Below, piece by piece: positions 23,834 to 32,452 of a stretch of DNA of 64,000 bases. The number at the start of each line of letters is the position of its first letter. Position 1 is the stretch's first letter. The DNA is from Hyphomonadaceae bacterium UBA7672 (lineage in GTDB: Bacteria; Pseudomonadota; Alphaproteobacteria; Caulobacterales; Hyphomonadaceae), in assembly GCA_002483135.1 (NCBI GenBank), contig DLHI01000018.1, positions 1 through 64,000 on the forward strand, read 5' to 3'. The notes below the pieces were generated by a model, which worked only from the letters and a program-made list of their open reading frames with translations, made no database searches and was not told the DNA's origin. Position numbers and translations under genes: made by a program.

Positions 23834-26581
23834 TTGGCTGACGGATTTGGCCTCAGGAACAAGCTGGACGCCCGGATAGCCGCCGCGCGGCGGAGCCTTT
23901 TCTGGCCCGCCCTTGTCCAGGCCGCACTGCCGGCCATCATCTGGTTTACCATCTTTGCGGTGTTCTGGCTGACCGGCCTTTACACCGCCATGCCGCCTGA
24001 ATGGCAGGCGACCACGGGCGTCGTCTTCTGGGTTGGCTTTATCACCGTCGTGCTGATCGGCCTCAAGGTCTGGCGCCGTCCGACAGAGGACGAGGCGCGC
24101 GACCTGATCGACAACGCCATCGAAGGCCGTCCGCTCAGCGTGTGGAACGATCGCCCGGCCAAGGCCGACAAGCTGGGCATGACGCTGTGGCGCGAGCATC
24201 GCGACCGCATGGCCGCCCTCGCCGCCAAGGCCGGAAAGCTCGATGTGCGCTCCCACTGGCGCCAGGCTGATCCCTTCTACCTGCGTTTTGCCGCGCCGGT
24301 CGTTCTCGTTGTCGCCGGCGCCGTCGCCGGCACGGCTGTGCTCGACCGGACGGGCAAAGGTCTGTTCCCAGACTTCGGCGCGCTGTTCGGCGCGCACACG
24401 CTGAAGACCGAAGCGTGGGTGACCCCGCCCGCCTACACCGGCTCCGCACCCTTTGTGCTGACGCCTGGCCAAATGGCGAAGGCGCCCGAGGGCTCGGAAG
24501 TCACTATTCGCATCGTCGGACCCGGCCGTCCGCAGGTGGGCGTGATGCCCGATGGCGGTGCGCACGCGACGCTGAACCCCGAGCCGGGCATCGACGGCGC
24601 CTATGAAGCGCGCGTTGTCATCAAGCAGGGCACGCGCATCGCCGTGAACTTCTGGGGCGAGCGGGCCAGCTTCCCGTTCACCATCATCGATGATGCAACG
24701 CCGACCGTGGCCTTCGTCGAGCCGCCCAAGCTGGGCGATGGCGACCGCACCGAGTTCAAATACACGCTGGGCGATGACTATGGCGTCGAGAAGCTGGAAC
24801 TGATCGCCGTCCGCACCGACACACCAAAATCCGCAGGCGTCGTCGAGGACGCCACCATCATCGAGACCGTGACGCTGGCCCCCACCGAAGAGGAAGGCGA
24901 ATTCAGCCAGGACCTCGTGCGCCATCGCTGGGCCGGGCTCGACATGATGGTGAAGCTGCGCGTCACTGACGCCGCCGGACAGACGGCGGAGAGCGAGGCT
25001 GTCGCCTACAGCCTGCCGAAGAAGATCTTCCTGCAGCCCATAGCCCGCATGGCGCAGGAATCCCGCGAACTCCTGCTGCGCAACTGGGAAGAGTATTCAA
25101 CGCCGGAGGGCGCGGACAATTTCACGTCGGTGGCCGGCGCCGGTTACGACGCGTTCGCTGTCGCCCCCGCCTCCCGCCTCACCTGGGCGCCGGAAGGCAT
25201 CAAGCGCTCGGTCATGGTGCTGGACGCAATGACATGGCGCCCGGACGATTATTTCGAGGATCCGGTGATCTATATGGGCCTGCGCAATGCGCGCGGCCTG
25301 ATAGACGCCGCGCACGACCGCGCCGAGGCCGAGGAAGCCGAAGATCTGCTGTGGAACATAGCGCTGCAGGCGGAATACGGCTCCGTCGCAGATGCCGCCG
25401 CCGCGCTTGAAGCGGCTCGCCGGGCGCTGGAAGAGGCGCTGCGCCGTGGCGCGTCGGAGGAAGAAATCCGGCGGCTGATGGACATGTACGAACAGGCCAT
25501 CGAGGACTATCTCGCCGCCCAGATCGCGGAGGCGATGCGCGAAGGCCGCGTCAACGAAGGCGGTCAGCAGCAGGGCGGCATGTCCGGCGGGCCGCAGCAA
25601 CTCGGCGACGACGAACTCACGCGCATGCTGCAGGCCCTTCGCGATCTTGCCGAGACCGGCGCGCGCGACCAGGCACGCCAGCTTCTGAACGACATGCAGA
25701 ACATGCTCGACCAGATGCAGAACATGCAGATCCAGATGGGTCAGGGCGGCAGCGGCCAGCCGCAGGACGGCCCGATGAGCCGCGCCATGAACCGTGCGCT
25801 GCAGGACACCAACCGCGCGCTCAACGACCAGCGTGATCTCAACGACGCCACCGAGGAAGCGATGCGCGAGGGCGACGCCCAGCGGGGTCAGGAACTCGCC
25901 GACCAACAGCGCCAACAGCGTGAACGTCTGGAACAGCAGCAACGCTCCGGCGGCGGCCAGCCGCAGCGGCCCGGCCAGCAACAGGGCCAGCAAGGCCAGC
26001 AGGGTCAGGGACAGCAGGGACAGGGGCAGCAGCCCGGACAGGGCCAACAGGGGCAAGGCCCCGGCGAAGGTCAGCAAGGCCAGGGTCAGGGCAACCAGCC
26101 CGGCCAGCAGCAGGGCCAGGGCCAAGGCCAGCGCGACGGCAATGGCCCCGGCGGCCAGCCCGGTCGCCCCGGCGTTCGTGGCGATGGCATCTATGGCCAG
26201 GAGAACGATCGGTCACGCCGCCTGCTCGGCAACGCTATCGAGATGCAGCGTCGCGCAGAAGAAGCGCTGCGCCGTGGCGACTTCCAGGCCGCGCGCGAGG
26301 CGCAGCAGCAGGCAATGGCTGCCCTGCAGGATCGCTCGTCAGAACTTGCGCGCATCAATGACGAAAACGATCCGGATGCGCAGGCCGAACGCGACGAGCG
26401 CGACATTCTCGGCCGCCTCAGCGATGGGACCAGCGGCCAGGGCGAGGACGTGGAGATTCCCGACGAGATAGAACGCCAGCGCGCCCGCGAAATCCTCGAC
26501 GAAATCCGCCGCCGCGCCGGCGACCGCGCGCTTACGAAGGAAGACCTCGAGTATCTCGAGCGTCTGCTCGAGCGGTTCTAG
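23834..26581 (+). CDS. DUF4175 (TIGR02302-type) membrane protein
   Basis: 915 residues. Membrane helices lie near residues 24-44, 58-78 and 150-170; a periplasmic beta-rich part follows, then a helical C-terminal region with a Gly/Gln-rich low-complexity tract (DNA about 25960-26170). This matches the alphaproteobacterial DUF4175 family, of unknown function, whose lysA neighbourhood is conserved. Start is TTG at 23834, a few bases after GCAGG; no in-frame ATG fits better. Cell-envelope role inferred. Confidence 0.88.
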   Translation: MADGFGLRNKLDARIAAARRSLFWPALVQAALPAIIWFTIFAVFWLTGLYTAMPPEWQATTGVVFWVGFITVVLIGLKVWRRPTEDEARDLIDNAIEGRPLSVWNDRPAKADKLGMTLWREHRDRMAALAAKAGKLDVRSHWRQADPFYLRFAAPVVLVVAGAVAGTAVLDRTGKGLFPDFGALFGAHTLKTEAWVTPPAYTGSAPFVLTPGQMAKAPEGSEVTIRIVGPGRPQVGVMPDGGAHATLNPEPGIDGAYEARVVIKQGTRIAVNFWGERASFPFTIIDDATPTVAFVEPPKLGDGDRTEFKYTLGDDYGVEKLELIAVRTDTPKSAGVVEDATIIETVTLAPTEEEGEFSQDLVRHRWAGLDMMVKLRVTDAAGQTAESEAVAYSLPKKIFLQPIARMAQESRELLLRNWEEYSTPEGADNFTSVAGAGYDAFAVAPASRLTWAPEGIKRSVMVLDAMTWRPDDYFEDPVIYMGLRNARGLIDAAHDRAEAEEAEDLLWNIALQAEYGSVADAAAALEAARRALEEALRRGASEEEIRRLMDMYEQAIEDYLAAQIAEAMREGRVNEGGQQQGGMSGGPQQLGDDELTRMLQALRDLAETGARDQARQLLNDMQNMLDQMQNMQIQMGQGGSGQPQDGPMSRAMNRALQDTNRALNDQRDLNDATEEAMREGDAQRGQELADQQRQQRERLEQQQRSGGGQPQRPGQQQGQQGQQGQGQQGQGQQPGQGQQGQGPGEGQQGQGQGNQPGQQQGQGQGQRDGNGPGGQPGRPGVRGDGIYGQENDRSRRLLGNAIEMQRRAEEALRRGDFQAAREAQQQAMAALQDRSSELARINDENDPDAQAERDERDILGRLSDGTSGQGEDVEIPDEIERQRAREILDEIRRRAGDRALTKEDLEYLERLLERF

Positions 26582-26611
26582 GCGCTGCGGGCGGCTGTGA
26601 GCCACTGCCAG

Positions 26612-26962
26612 TCAAGAGACGAGCCAGTAAGCATCGCTGATCGCGCCAGTGACCTTGTCGATACAAGTCACAAAGCTACTGCCGTTGATGCCCTCTCCCT
26701 GGCTCAATGACACCCGCCATTTCTCACCGTCATCTCCCGGCTCGGAGCGGCACATGTGGTGATCCCCGTCCTTCACCTCGACGCGACAATTGTCGTCCAG
26801 TACGCAAGGCGCCCTTTCCTTGGTCCAGTACTCCGTTGCCAGCTTCAACGCCTTAGCTTCAGCGGCGGGCAACCGCTTTGCGGCGTCAGACAGCCGCTCT
26901 TCACATCCGCAAAGGATGAAGCAAGACATGGAAACTAGGCTGAAGCTTCCGAGCCGCCACAT
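26612..26962 (-). CDS. small putative lipoprotein
   Basis: About 116 residues. A short hydrophobic start ends in FILCGC, a plausible lipobox. The mature protein has further cysteines (APCVL, DDNCR, MCRSE, VTCID) that could form disulfides. No family recognised. The ATG at 26962 was chosen; an inner ATG at 26929 is also possible. The codon pattern supports a real gene but no homologue is known to me. Confidence 0.5.
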   Translation of the reverse strand: MWRLGSFSLVSMSCFILCGCEERLSDAAKRLPAAEAKALKLATEYWTKERAPCVLDDNCRVEVKDGDHHMCRSEPGDDGEKWRVSLSQGEGINGSSFVTCIDKVTGAISDAYWLVS

Positions 26963-27033
26963 CACCAACCCCGTCGCAAGCGGATTTGATTGCCGTCTCC
27001 GCTACCTGCCAGCGCAAGCCTGGCGAAGCGAAC

Positions 27034-27567
27034 CTACGCTCCCTTGATCGCGCCCACGAACGGCAGCCCGCGCATCGCGCCGGCGTCGTCCATGCCGTAG
27101 CCGACGAGGTATCGCGGCGGGGCTTCCCAGGCCCATGCATCGAGGCCCTCGATGGCCGCGTCAGGCTTGCGCGCGAACACGCAGGTGAGCACTTCCCTTG
27201 CGCCCTTCTGGATGAAGTGCGTGCGAGCAAAGGCGATGGTTTTTCCGCTGTCGAACACATCATCGATCAGCAGGATGCTGCGGCCTTCAACCGGCCGCGC
27301 CACATCGGCATGCACCTGCATGCGGCCCGAGCTTTCGCGTGCATCAGCATAGCTCTGCAGCCAGATCGCATCAAACCCGATATCGATGCCATGGCGCGAC
27401 AACGCCCGCATGAGGTCTGCCGCGAAGGGCGTTGCGCCAAGCAGCACGACGACGCCGGTCCATTCGCCCTGCGACAGGCGCGGAACGAGCCCCGCGGCCA
27501 GACTGTCGATGCGCGCATGCACCTCGTCCTCGGTCAGGAGGACGTCGACATTGGCGGGAACGAACAC
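27034..27567 (-). CDS. hypoxanthine-type phosphoribosyltransferase
   Basis: 177 residues. ILLIDDVFDSGKTIAFA is the PRPP-binding motif of type I phosphoribosyltransferases, and the length and YLVGYGMDDAG end match purine (hypoxanthine) salvage enzymes. Start is GTG at 27567, one base after the stop of the zinc-ribbon gene (TAG at 27571-27569), so it is translationally coupled to it. A longer frame to 27651 reads through that gene and is unlikely. Confidence 0.85.
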   Translation of the reverse strand: MFVPANVDVLLTEDEVHARIDSLAAGLVPRLSQGEWTGVVVLLGATPFAADLMRALSRHGIDIGFDAIWLQSYADARESSGRMQVHADVARPVEGRSILLIDDVFDSGKTIAFARTHFIQKGAREVLTCVFARKPDAAIEGLDAWAWEAPPRYLVGYGMDDAGAMRGLPFVGAIKGA

Positions 27568-27568
27568 T

Positions 27569-28441
27569 CTAGTGATGGGCGGCCTCCTCGGCCGGGGCCG
27601 CTTCCTCGGTATGATCGGCGCCCGCGTCTTCCGGAGCGTGCTCCTCCTCACCCGATACCGCCTCTACAGCGTGATCGCCTTCCGCCGGGGCAGCATCCGT
27701 CGGCTCCACTTGCGTGTCGCCGCCAGTCTCACCGCCATCCTTCTCGGCAAACGCCACTGTCAGGCGATAGGTCTCGACGGGCGGCGCCTCGAAACGCGTG
27801 GTGAACTCGGTGCGCTCGCCAGGGGCCAACTGCGCCACGGCGAAATCATCCGTCCAGGATTGCACTTCCTTGCCGGATTCGTCCTTCAACGTTACGCGCA
27901 GCTGCGGCGTCGGCTGGGTTTCTTCCGAGTTGTTGACGGCGGCGCCCGTGACAGTCAGCACCGGCGTCGTTCCGTCGAACGAGCGCTTGGCGTCGACATT
28001 CTCGAGCACCAGACCGAACCGGTTTACTTCGAAGCCGACGAGCTTGTAGAGCGAGGCCACTTTCGGGAAGGCGTTGGCGACTTCATTACGAAACAGCACG
28101 GCGGCGATCAGCGCCCCCGCGAACACGATGGCGGTGGACACCCAGGCGATCGTCACCGCGCGGCCGCGCTCACGCTTCTTCTTGGCCTGCTGCTGGGCGC
28201 GGAATTCGGCATGCGGGCCGGCGCGCACCTTGGAGTTCGCCTGGGCGGTCTGGCGCAGGCGTTCGACCTGTTCGCGCGTGAGGCCAGTTTCCTCCGCCGG
28301 GGCGGGGGCGCCGTCCTCTTCCTGCATCTTGGCGGTCCACGCATGACCGCAGGTGGCGCAGCGCACGCGCCGGCCTTCCTTGCCGATTTTGGAGTCGTCG
28401 GCAAAGTACCGCGTATCGCAGGATGGGCAGACGAGGATCAT
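27569..28441 (-). CDS. zinc-ribbon / DUF3426 membrane protein
   Basis: 290 residues. An N-terminal MJ0042-type zinc ribbon (VCPSCDTRYF and RCATCGHAW, two CxxC pairs) is followed by a basic linker, one membrane helix (VSTAIVFAGALIAAVLF) and a DUF3426 periplasmic domain. The C-terminal tail is very acidic and His-rich (ends EEAAHH). This protein sits divergent from ftsE in many alphaproteobacteria, hinting at a division or envelope role. The ATG at 28441 begins MILVCPSC; the longer frame lacks support. Confidence 0.88.
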   Translation of the reverse strand: MILVCPSCDTRYFADDSKIGKEGRRVRCATCGHAWTAKMQEEDGAPAPAEETGLTREQVERLRQTAQANSKVRAGPHAEFRAQQQAKKKRERGRAVTIAWVSTAIVFAGALIAAVLFRNEVANAFPKVASLYKLVGFEVNRFGLVLENVDAKRSFDGTTPVLTVTGAAVNNSEETQPTPQLRVTLKDESGKEVQSWTDDFAVAQLAPGERTEFTTRFEAPPVETYRLTVAFAEKDGGETGGDTQVEPTDAAPAEGDHAVEAVSGEEEHAPEDAGADHTEEAAPAEEAAHH

Positions 28442-28533
28442 CGCTCTATCGGAATCACACGAACGGTTAATATAGTCCAATCAGGGCTGGATTCAGACCC
28501 AAACCGTTCCCGTGGCCAGACCAGCGGAATCCC

Positions 28534-29262
28534 ATGCGAGAGCAAGGACTTGCAGCAGATGACCCGGTCCTGCGCCTGGACCGCGTGGGCCTGTCATACG
28601 GCCCGGAATCCGATGTTTTGGCCGATGTTTCGCTGTCCCTGCCCCCCGGATCGCTGACTTTCCTGACCGGGCCGTCCGGGGCTGGCAAGTCGACCCTGCT
28701 CAAGTTGGCCTATCTGGGCCTGCGACCTACGGCGGGGCGGATCTCGCTTTTCGGGGTCGATACCACGCGACTTAGCCGCCGGGAGCTTGCCCCCCTGCGC
28801 CGCCGGGTGGGGGTGGTGTTCCAGGAATTCCGCCTACTGGACCACCTTTCGGCCTACGAGAACGTGGCCCTGCCCCTGCGCGTCGCCGGGGCGCAGGAAC
28901 GCGCCTATCGCGAAGACGTGGTCGAGCTGCTGACCTGGGTCGGCCTCGGCGACCGGCTGGAGGCCCGCCCGGCCACACTGTCCGGCGGGGAGAAGCAGCG
29001 GGTCGCCATCGCGCGCGCCGTCGTGGTCAAGCCCAGCCTGATCCTTGCCGACGAACCAACCGGCAATGTGGACGAGGAAATGGGCGACCGCCTCTTCCGC
29101 CTGTTCCGCGAACTCAACAAGCGACTTGGCACCACAATCCTGATTGCGACGCACGATATGGCGCTTGTCCGCAAGGCGAAGTCCGACGTCCTGCGCCTAG
29201 CCGATGGCATGGTGATGCGCGTGCCGCATACGGCGCTGGCCCTGAAGGAAGAGCCGACATGA
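28534..29262 (+). CDS. ftsE: cell division ATP-binding protein FtsE
   Basis: 242 residues. ABC ATPase with Walker A GPSGAGKST, Q-loop VVFQEFRLL, signature LSGGEKQR, Walker B LILADEPT and the H-loop in ATHD. The FQEFRLL form is typical of FtsE, which with FtsX activates peptidoglycan hydrolases at the septum. It overlaps ftsX by ATGA (29259-29262). Confidence 0.95.
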   Translation: MREQGLAADDPVLRLDRVGLSYGPESDVLADVSLSLPPGSLTFLTGPSGAGKSTLLKLAYLGLRPTAGRISLFGVDTTRLSRRELAPLRRRVGVVFQEFRLLDHLSAYENVALPLRVAGAQERAYREDVVELLTWVGLGDRLEARPATLSGGEKQRVAIARAVVVKPSLILADEPTGNVDEEMGDRLFRLFRELNKRLGTTILIATHDMALVRKAKSDVLRLADGMVMRVPHTALALKEEPT

Positions 29263-30134
29263 GCGCGTCTGCCTCACCTCTGCTACCGAAGGAGGATGCG
29301 CGCGAGGCGGCTCTGTTCTTCGTCGCCTGCGCGCTGTGCTTCCTTGCGGCGCTGTCGGGCCTCGTGTCGCGTTCGGCCTATGCGGCGGCGGATGCATGGA
29401 CCACAGACGTCACCGGGCAAATCACGATCCGCGTACGCGGCGATGATGCCGCCCTCGCGCGCGCTGTCGAGGTGACGATCGCGACGCCGGGCATCGCCTC
29501 TGCCCGCGCCATCACGCGCGCCGAGGCCGAGGAGTTGCTGCAACCCTGGCTGGGCGCGGGCGGTGTTCCCGCGAGCCTGCCACTGCCGCGCCTGGTTGCA
29601 GCGGAAGCTGTGCCTGATGTGGATGCCAAAGACCTCGTCGTGCGCCTGACGGGAGCGCTCAAGACGGCTGGCCTCGAAACTGTTGTCGACGATCACCTCG
29701 TCTGGTCCGCGGATGTCCGCAAGTCGATCGACCTTGCCGGGCTCGTGGCGCTGACTGCTGTCGCGCTTCTGGGAGCCACGGGGATTGCAGTGATCGCCTT
29801 CGCCACGCACGCGACGCTGCTGGCGCGGCGCGACATTGTGGAGCTGCTGCACCTGTCAGGCGCACAGGATGGCTTCATCGCCGGTCTGTTCGAGCGGCGC
29901 TTCCTGATGCTGGGCGTACAGGCTGGCGCGCTGGGGGCACTGATGGCGTTTGGCGCGGCGGCATTTGTCCTCTATCTGCTGCGCCAGTCGGACGCGCAGA
30001 TTTGGCTGCTGCCGCAGCTATCGCTTTCGCTCGCCGATGGCCTCATTCTCGGGCTCGCGCCTCTGGTTGCAGGCGTTGCGTCCATGATTGCAGCGCGGGT
30101 GACCGTGATGCGGTCGCTGGCGGACATGGTCTGA
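29259..30134 (+). CDS. ftsX: cell division protein FtsX
   Basis: 291 residues. One N-terminal membrane helix (AALFFVACALCFLAAL), an extracytoplasmic domain (about residues 45-150), then three helices in the C-terminal half, the FtsX layout. It is the membrane partner of FtsE and transmits ATP hydrolysis to periplasmic murein hydrolases. ATG overlaps the ftsE stop, so the two are coupled. Confidence 0.93.
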   Translation: MSASASPLLPKEDAREAALFFVACALCFLAALSGLVSRSAYAAADAWTTDVTGQITIRVRGDDAALARAVEVTIATPGIASARAITRAEAEELLQPWLGAGGVPASLPLPRLVAAEAVPDVDAKDLVVRLTGALKTAGLETVVDDHLVWSADVRKSIDLAGLVALTAVALLGATGIAVIAFATHATLLARRDIVELLHLSGAQDGFIAGLFERRFLMLGVQAGALGALMAFGAAAFVLYLLRQSDAQIWLLPQLSLSLADGLILGLAPLVAGVASMIAARVTVMRSLADMV

Positions 30135-30149
30135 GGAGATGGTTTAGCG

Positions 30150-30755
30150 TTGCGCATCGTGCTGCGAGTGATGGTGCTGGTCCTTGCCGCCGGCCTGCTG
30201 GTCGCGGGTTGGGACTTCGCGCGCTTCGTCGCCCGCGCCGACCGGGCTGTAACGCCCGACCCGCCGATCAAGGCAGAGGCTGTGGTCGCCCTGACTGGCG
30301 CCGCAGACCAGCGCATCATTTCAGCTGTGCAGCTCGCGGATTCGTTGGACCTGCCCCTGCTGATTTCCGGCGTCAACGTCGACACGACCGAAGCCGACAT
30401 CGCTCGCATCACAAACGTGGACATCGACAAAATCACCTGCTGCGTGAAGCTGGGCCGGAAGGCCGCCACCACCGAAGGTAATGGTGAGGAAGTGGCGAGC
30501 TGGGCCCGCCTCAACGCCTATCAGCGCATTGTGGTCGTCACTTCCGAATATCACATGGAGCGTGCGCTGTTCGAGCTCCAGAACGCCATGCCAGAGGGGC
30601 AGTTCATTCCAAACGCCGTGATGACCACCAAAGTCCGTCCCGCCGAATGGTATAAGGACGTGGCAACCGCCCGCGTGCTGATCGAGGAGTGGATGAAGTT
30701 CCGACTCGCCGCCCTGCGCAGCACCGCCCTCCCCAACCAGGAACGCGCCGGATGA
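30150..30755 (+). CDS. YdcF-like DUF218 protein
   Basis: 201 residues: an N-terminal membrane helix and a DUF218 domain. AVVALTGA near residue 48 and the SEYHMERALFEL segment are family landmarks; YdcF binds a nucleotide-like ligand but has no settled role. Start is TTG at 30150, preceded by GAGGAGATGG some way upstream. It overlaps plsC by ATGA (30752-30755), so it is in the ftsE-ftsX-plsC transcript. Confidence 0.85.
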   Translation: MRIVLRVMVLVLAAGLLVAGWDFARFVARADRAVTPDPPIKAEAVVALTGAADQRIISAVQLADSLDLPLLISGVNVDTTEADIARITNVDIDKITCCVKLGRKAATTEGNGEEVASWARLNAYQRIVVVTSEYHMERALFELQNAMPEGQFIPNAVMTTKVRPAEWYKDVATARVLIEEWMKFRLAALRSTALPNQERAG

Positions 30756-31477
30756 CCTTCGTTCGATCTCTTCTCTATTCGATCTGGTTCTACCTGACGC
30801 TGGTCATCCTGGGTGTGCTTGCCATGCCGATTGCCATTTTCTCGCGCAGCTTCGCGATGAGCGCAGTGAGATCCTTCTGCCACCTGCAGGCCTTCGGCCT
30901 CTGGCTGATCTGCGGCATCAGCATGGAAGTGCGCGGGAAGGAGAACCTGCCGAAGGGGCCCGGCCTCGTCGCCATGAAGCACCAGTCAACCTACGACACG
31001 CTGGCGCCATTCACCTTCATGGAGAACCCGGCCTACATCCTGAAGAAGGAGCTCCTGAAGGCGCCCGTCTTCGGCGTCTACGCCTCGCGCGTGGGCATCC
31101 CCATCGACCGGGACGGTGGCATGAAGACGATGAAGCTGATGCTTGCCGCCGCAAAGAAAGGTGTACAGTCGGGCCAGCAGATCGTGATCTTCCCGGAAGG
31201 CACGCGCCAGCTTCCTGACACGCCCGCCGACATCAAGCCAGGCATCGTGTTGCTCTACAACGAGCTAGGCGTGCCATGCGTGCCCGTGGCGCTCAACACC
31301 GGTCTGGTCTGGGAAGGCAAAGGCTTCCTGCGCAAGCCCGGCAAGATAGTCTTTGAAATCCTTCCACCTATCGAACCGGGCCTGAAGCGCGCCGAATTCA
31401 CACAGAAGCTGAAGGACGCACTCGATCCGGCGACCGTGCGTCTGGTGGCCGAAGGTCGCGCGGCGCAGGATCGATAG
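30752..31477 (+). CDS. plsC: 1-acyl-sn-glycerol-3-phosphate acyltransferase
   Basis: 241 residues. N-terminal membrane helix, then the acyltransferase motifs: catalytic HQSTYD (H-x4-D) in MKHQSTYDTLAPF and FPEGTR further on. It makes phosphatidic acid from lysophosphatidic acid at the inner membrane. The ATG overlaps the preceding gene's stop, so the earlier in-frame start at 30689 is not needed. Confidence 0.93.
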   Translation: MTFVRSLLYSIWFYLTLVILGVLAMPIAIFSRSFAMSAVRSFCHLQAFGLWLICGISMEVRGKENLPKGPGLVAMKHQSTYDTLAPFTFMENPAYILKKELLKAPVFGVYASRVGIPIDRDGGMKTMKLMLAAAKKGVQSGQQIVIFPEGTRQLPDTPADIKPGIVLLYNELGVPCVPVALNTGLVWEGKGFLRKPGKIVFEILPPIEPGLKRAEFTQKLKDALDPATVRLVAEGRAAQDR

Positions 31478-31522
31478 CAAACGGACGCGAGACCTAACTC
31501 ACCTGCCGATCTCACCAGCCGC

Positions 31523-32452
31523 TTACTCCTTCGGCTTGTCGCGGCCGAAGTTGGCCGTCGCCGTGTCCTGCCCTGCGTCGATGATCTCGCGGCGGATGCG
31601 GCGCGACTCCGTGAACGTGTCGAACAGCTTCTGGCCATCGGCGTTGCGGATGGCCTTACGGAGTGCCGTCAGGTCTTCCTCGAAGCGACCAAGAACTTCC
31701 AGCACTGCATCCTTGTTGTTGAGGAATACGTCGCGCCACATGGTAGGATCGGACGCCGCGATGCGCGTGAAGTCGCGGAAACCGGCGGCTGAGAATTTCA
31801 CCACCTCGCCCTCGGTCACGGCTTCCATGTCGTAGGCGGTTGCGACCATGTTGTAGGCGATGAGGTGGGGAATGTGGCTGGTCACGGCTAGCACCAGATC
31901 GTGCCGCGCTGGGTCCATGCGCTCGACCTTTGAGCCGAGCGCCGTCCAGAATGCCGCCAGCCTGTCTGTCGCCGCCACATAGTCCGCAGCGCCGCCCGGC
32001 TCGGGCGTCAGGATGCACCAGCGGTTCTCGAACAGGCTGGCAAAGCCCGCTTCAGGCCCCGATTTTTCCGTACCGGCAATCGGGTGGCCGGGAATGATGT
32101 GAACGTCGGAGCGCCCAAGGCTGCGCCAATCGCGCGCGATATTGCCCTTCACCGAGCCAACGTCTGTCAGGATCGCGCCGGCCTTCATCGCAGCGATGCT
32201 GGCCCGCGCTGTTGCACCCATCGCGCCTACGGGCACGCAGTGGAAAACAGCGTCAGCGTTCGTAACCGCATCCTCGATGCTGGCCGCAGGTTTACCGAAA
32301 CCGATCTCGCCCGCACGCTTCAGTGCGGCCGGGTCGCCATCGAACAGCACAACCTCACTCGCCACGCCCTTCTCCAGCGCCGCGCGCGCAATCGAGCCGC
32401 CGATGAGGCCGACACCGATAATGGCAATCTGGTTGAAGACTGCAGCCATCAC
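31523..32452 (-). CDS. tyrA: prephenate dehydrogenase (tyrosine branch)
   Basis: 309 residues. Rossmann motif IIGVGLIGGSIA at the start, then DVGSVKG and HPIAGTEKSG, the signature of TyrA/TyrC arogenate or prephenate dehydrogenases. The C-terminal helical dimer domain is complete; no fused chorismate mutase domain. Its start overlaps the hisC stop by four bases, and a chorismate mutase-like gene lies before hisC, so these form an aromatic-amino-acid operon. Confidence 0.95.
   Translation of the reverse strand: MMAAVFNQIAIIGVGLIGGSIARAALEKGVASEVVLFDGDPAALKRAGEIGFGKPAASIEDAVTNADAVFHCVPVGAMGATARASIAAMKAGAILTDVGSVKGNIARDWRSLGRSDVHIIPGHPIAGTEKSGPEAGFASLFENRWCILTPEPGGAADYVAATDRLAAFWTALGSKVERMDPARHDLVLAVTSHIPHLIAYNMVATAYDMEAVTEGEVVKFSAAGFRDFTRIAASDPTMWRDVFLNNKDAVLEVLGRFEEDLTALRKAIRNADGQKLFDTFTESRRIRREIIDAGQDTATANFGRDKPKE

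Noticed and set aside
22955..24925. 656-codon minus-strand open frame
   Set aside because: Shadow of lysA and the DUF4175 gene in a GC-rich genome; no signal, domain or ribosome binding site.
25097..26125. 342-codon minus-strand frame rich in Leu and Ala
   Set aside because: Antisense of the GQ-repeat region; its pseudo-membrane look comes from the repeat, not a gene.
25960..26170. Repeated units that could suggest a CRISPR array
   Set aside because: They are in-frame codon repeats of a GQ-rich protein tract with irregular unit length and no spacers.
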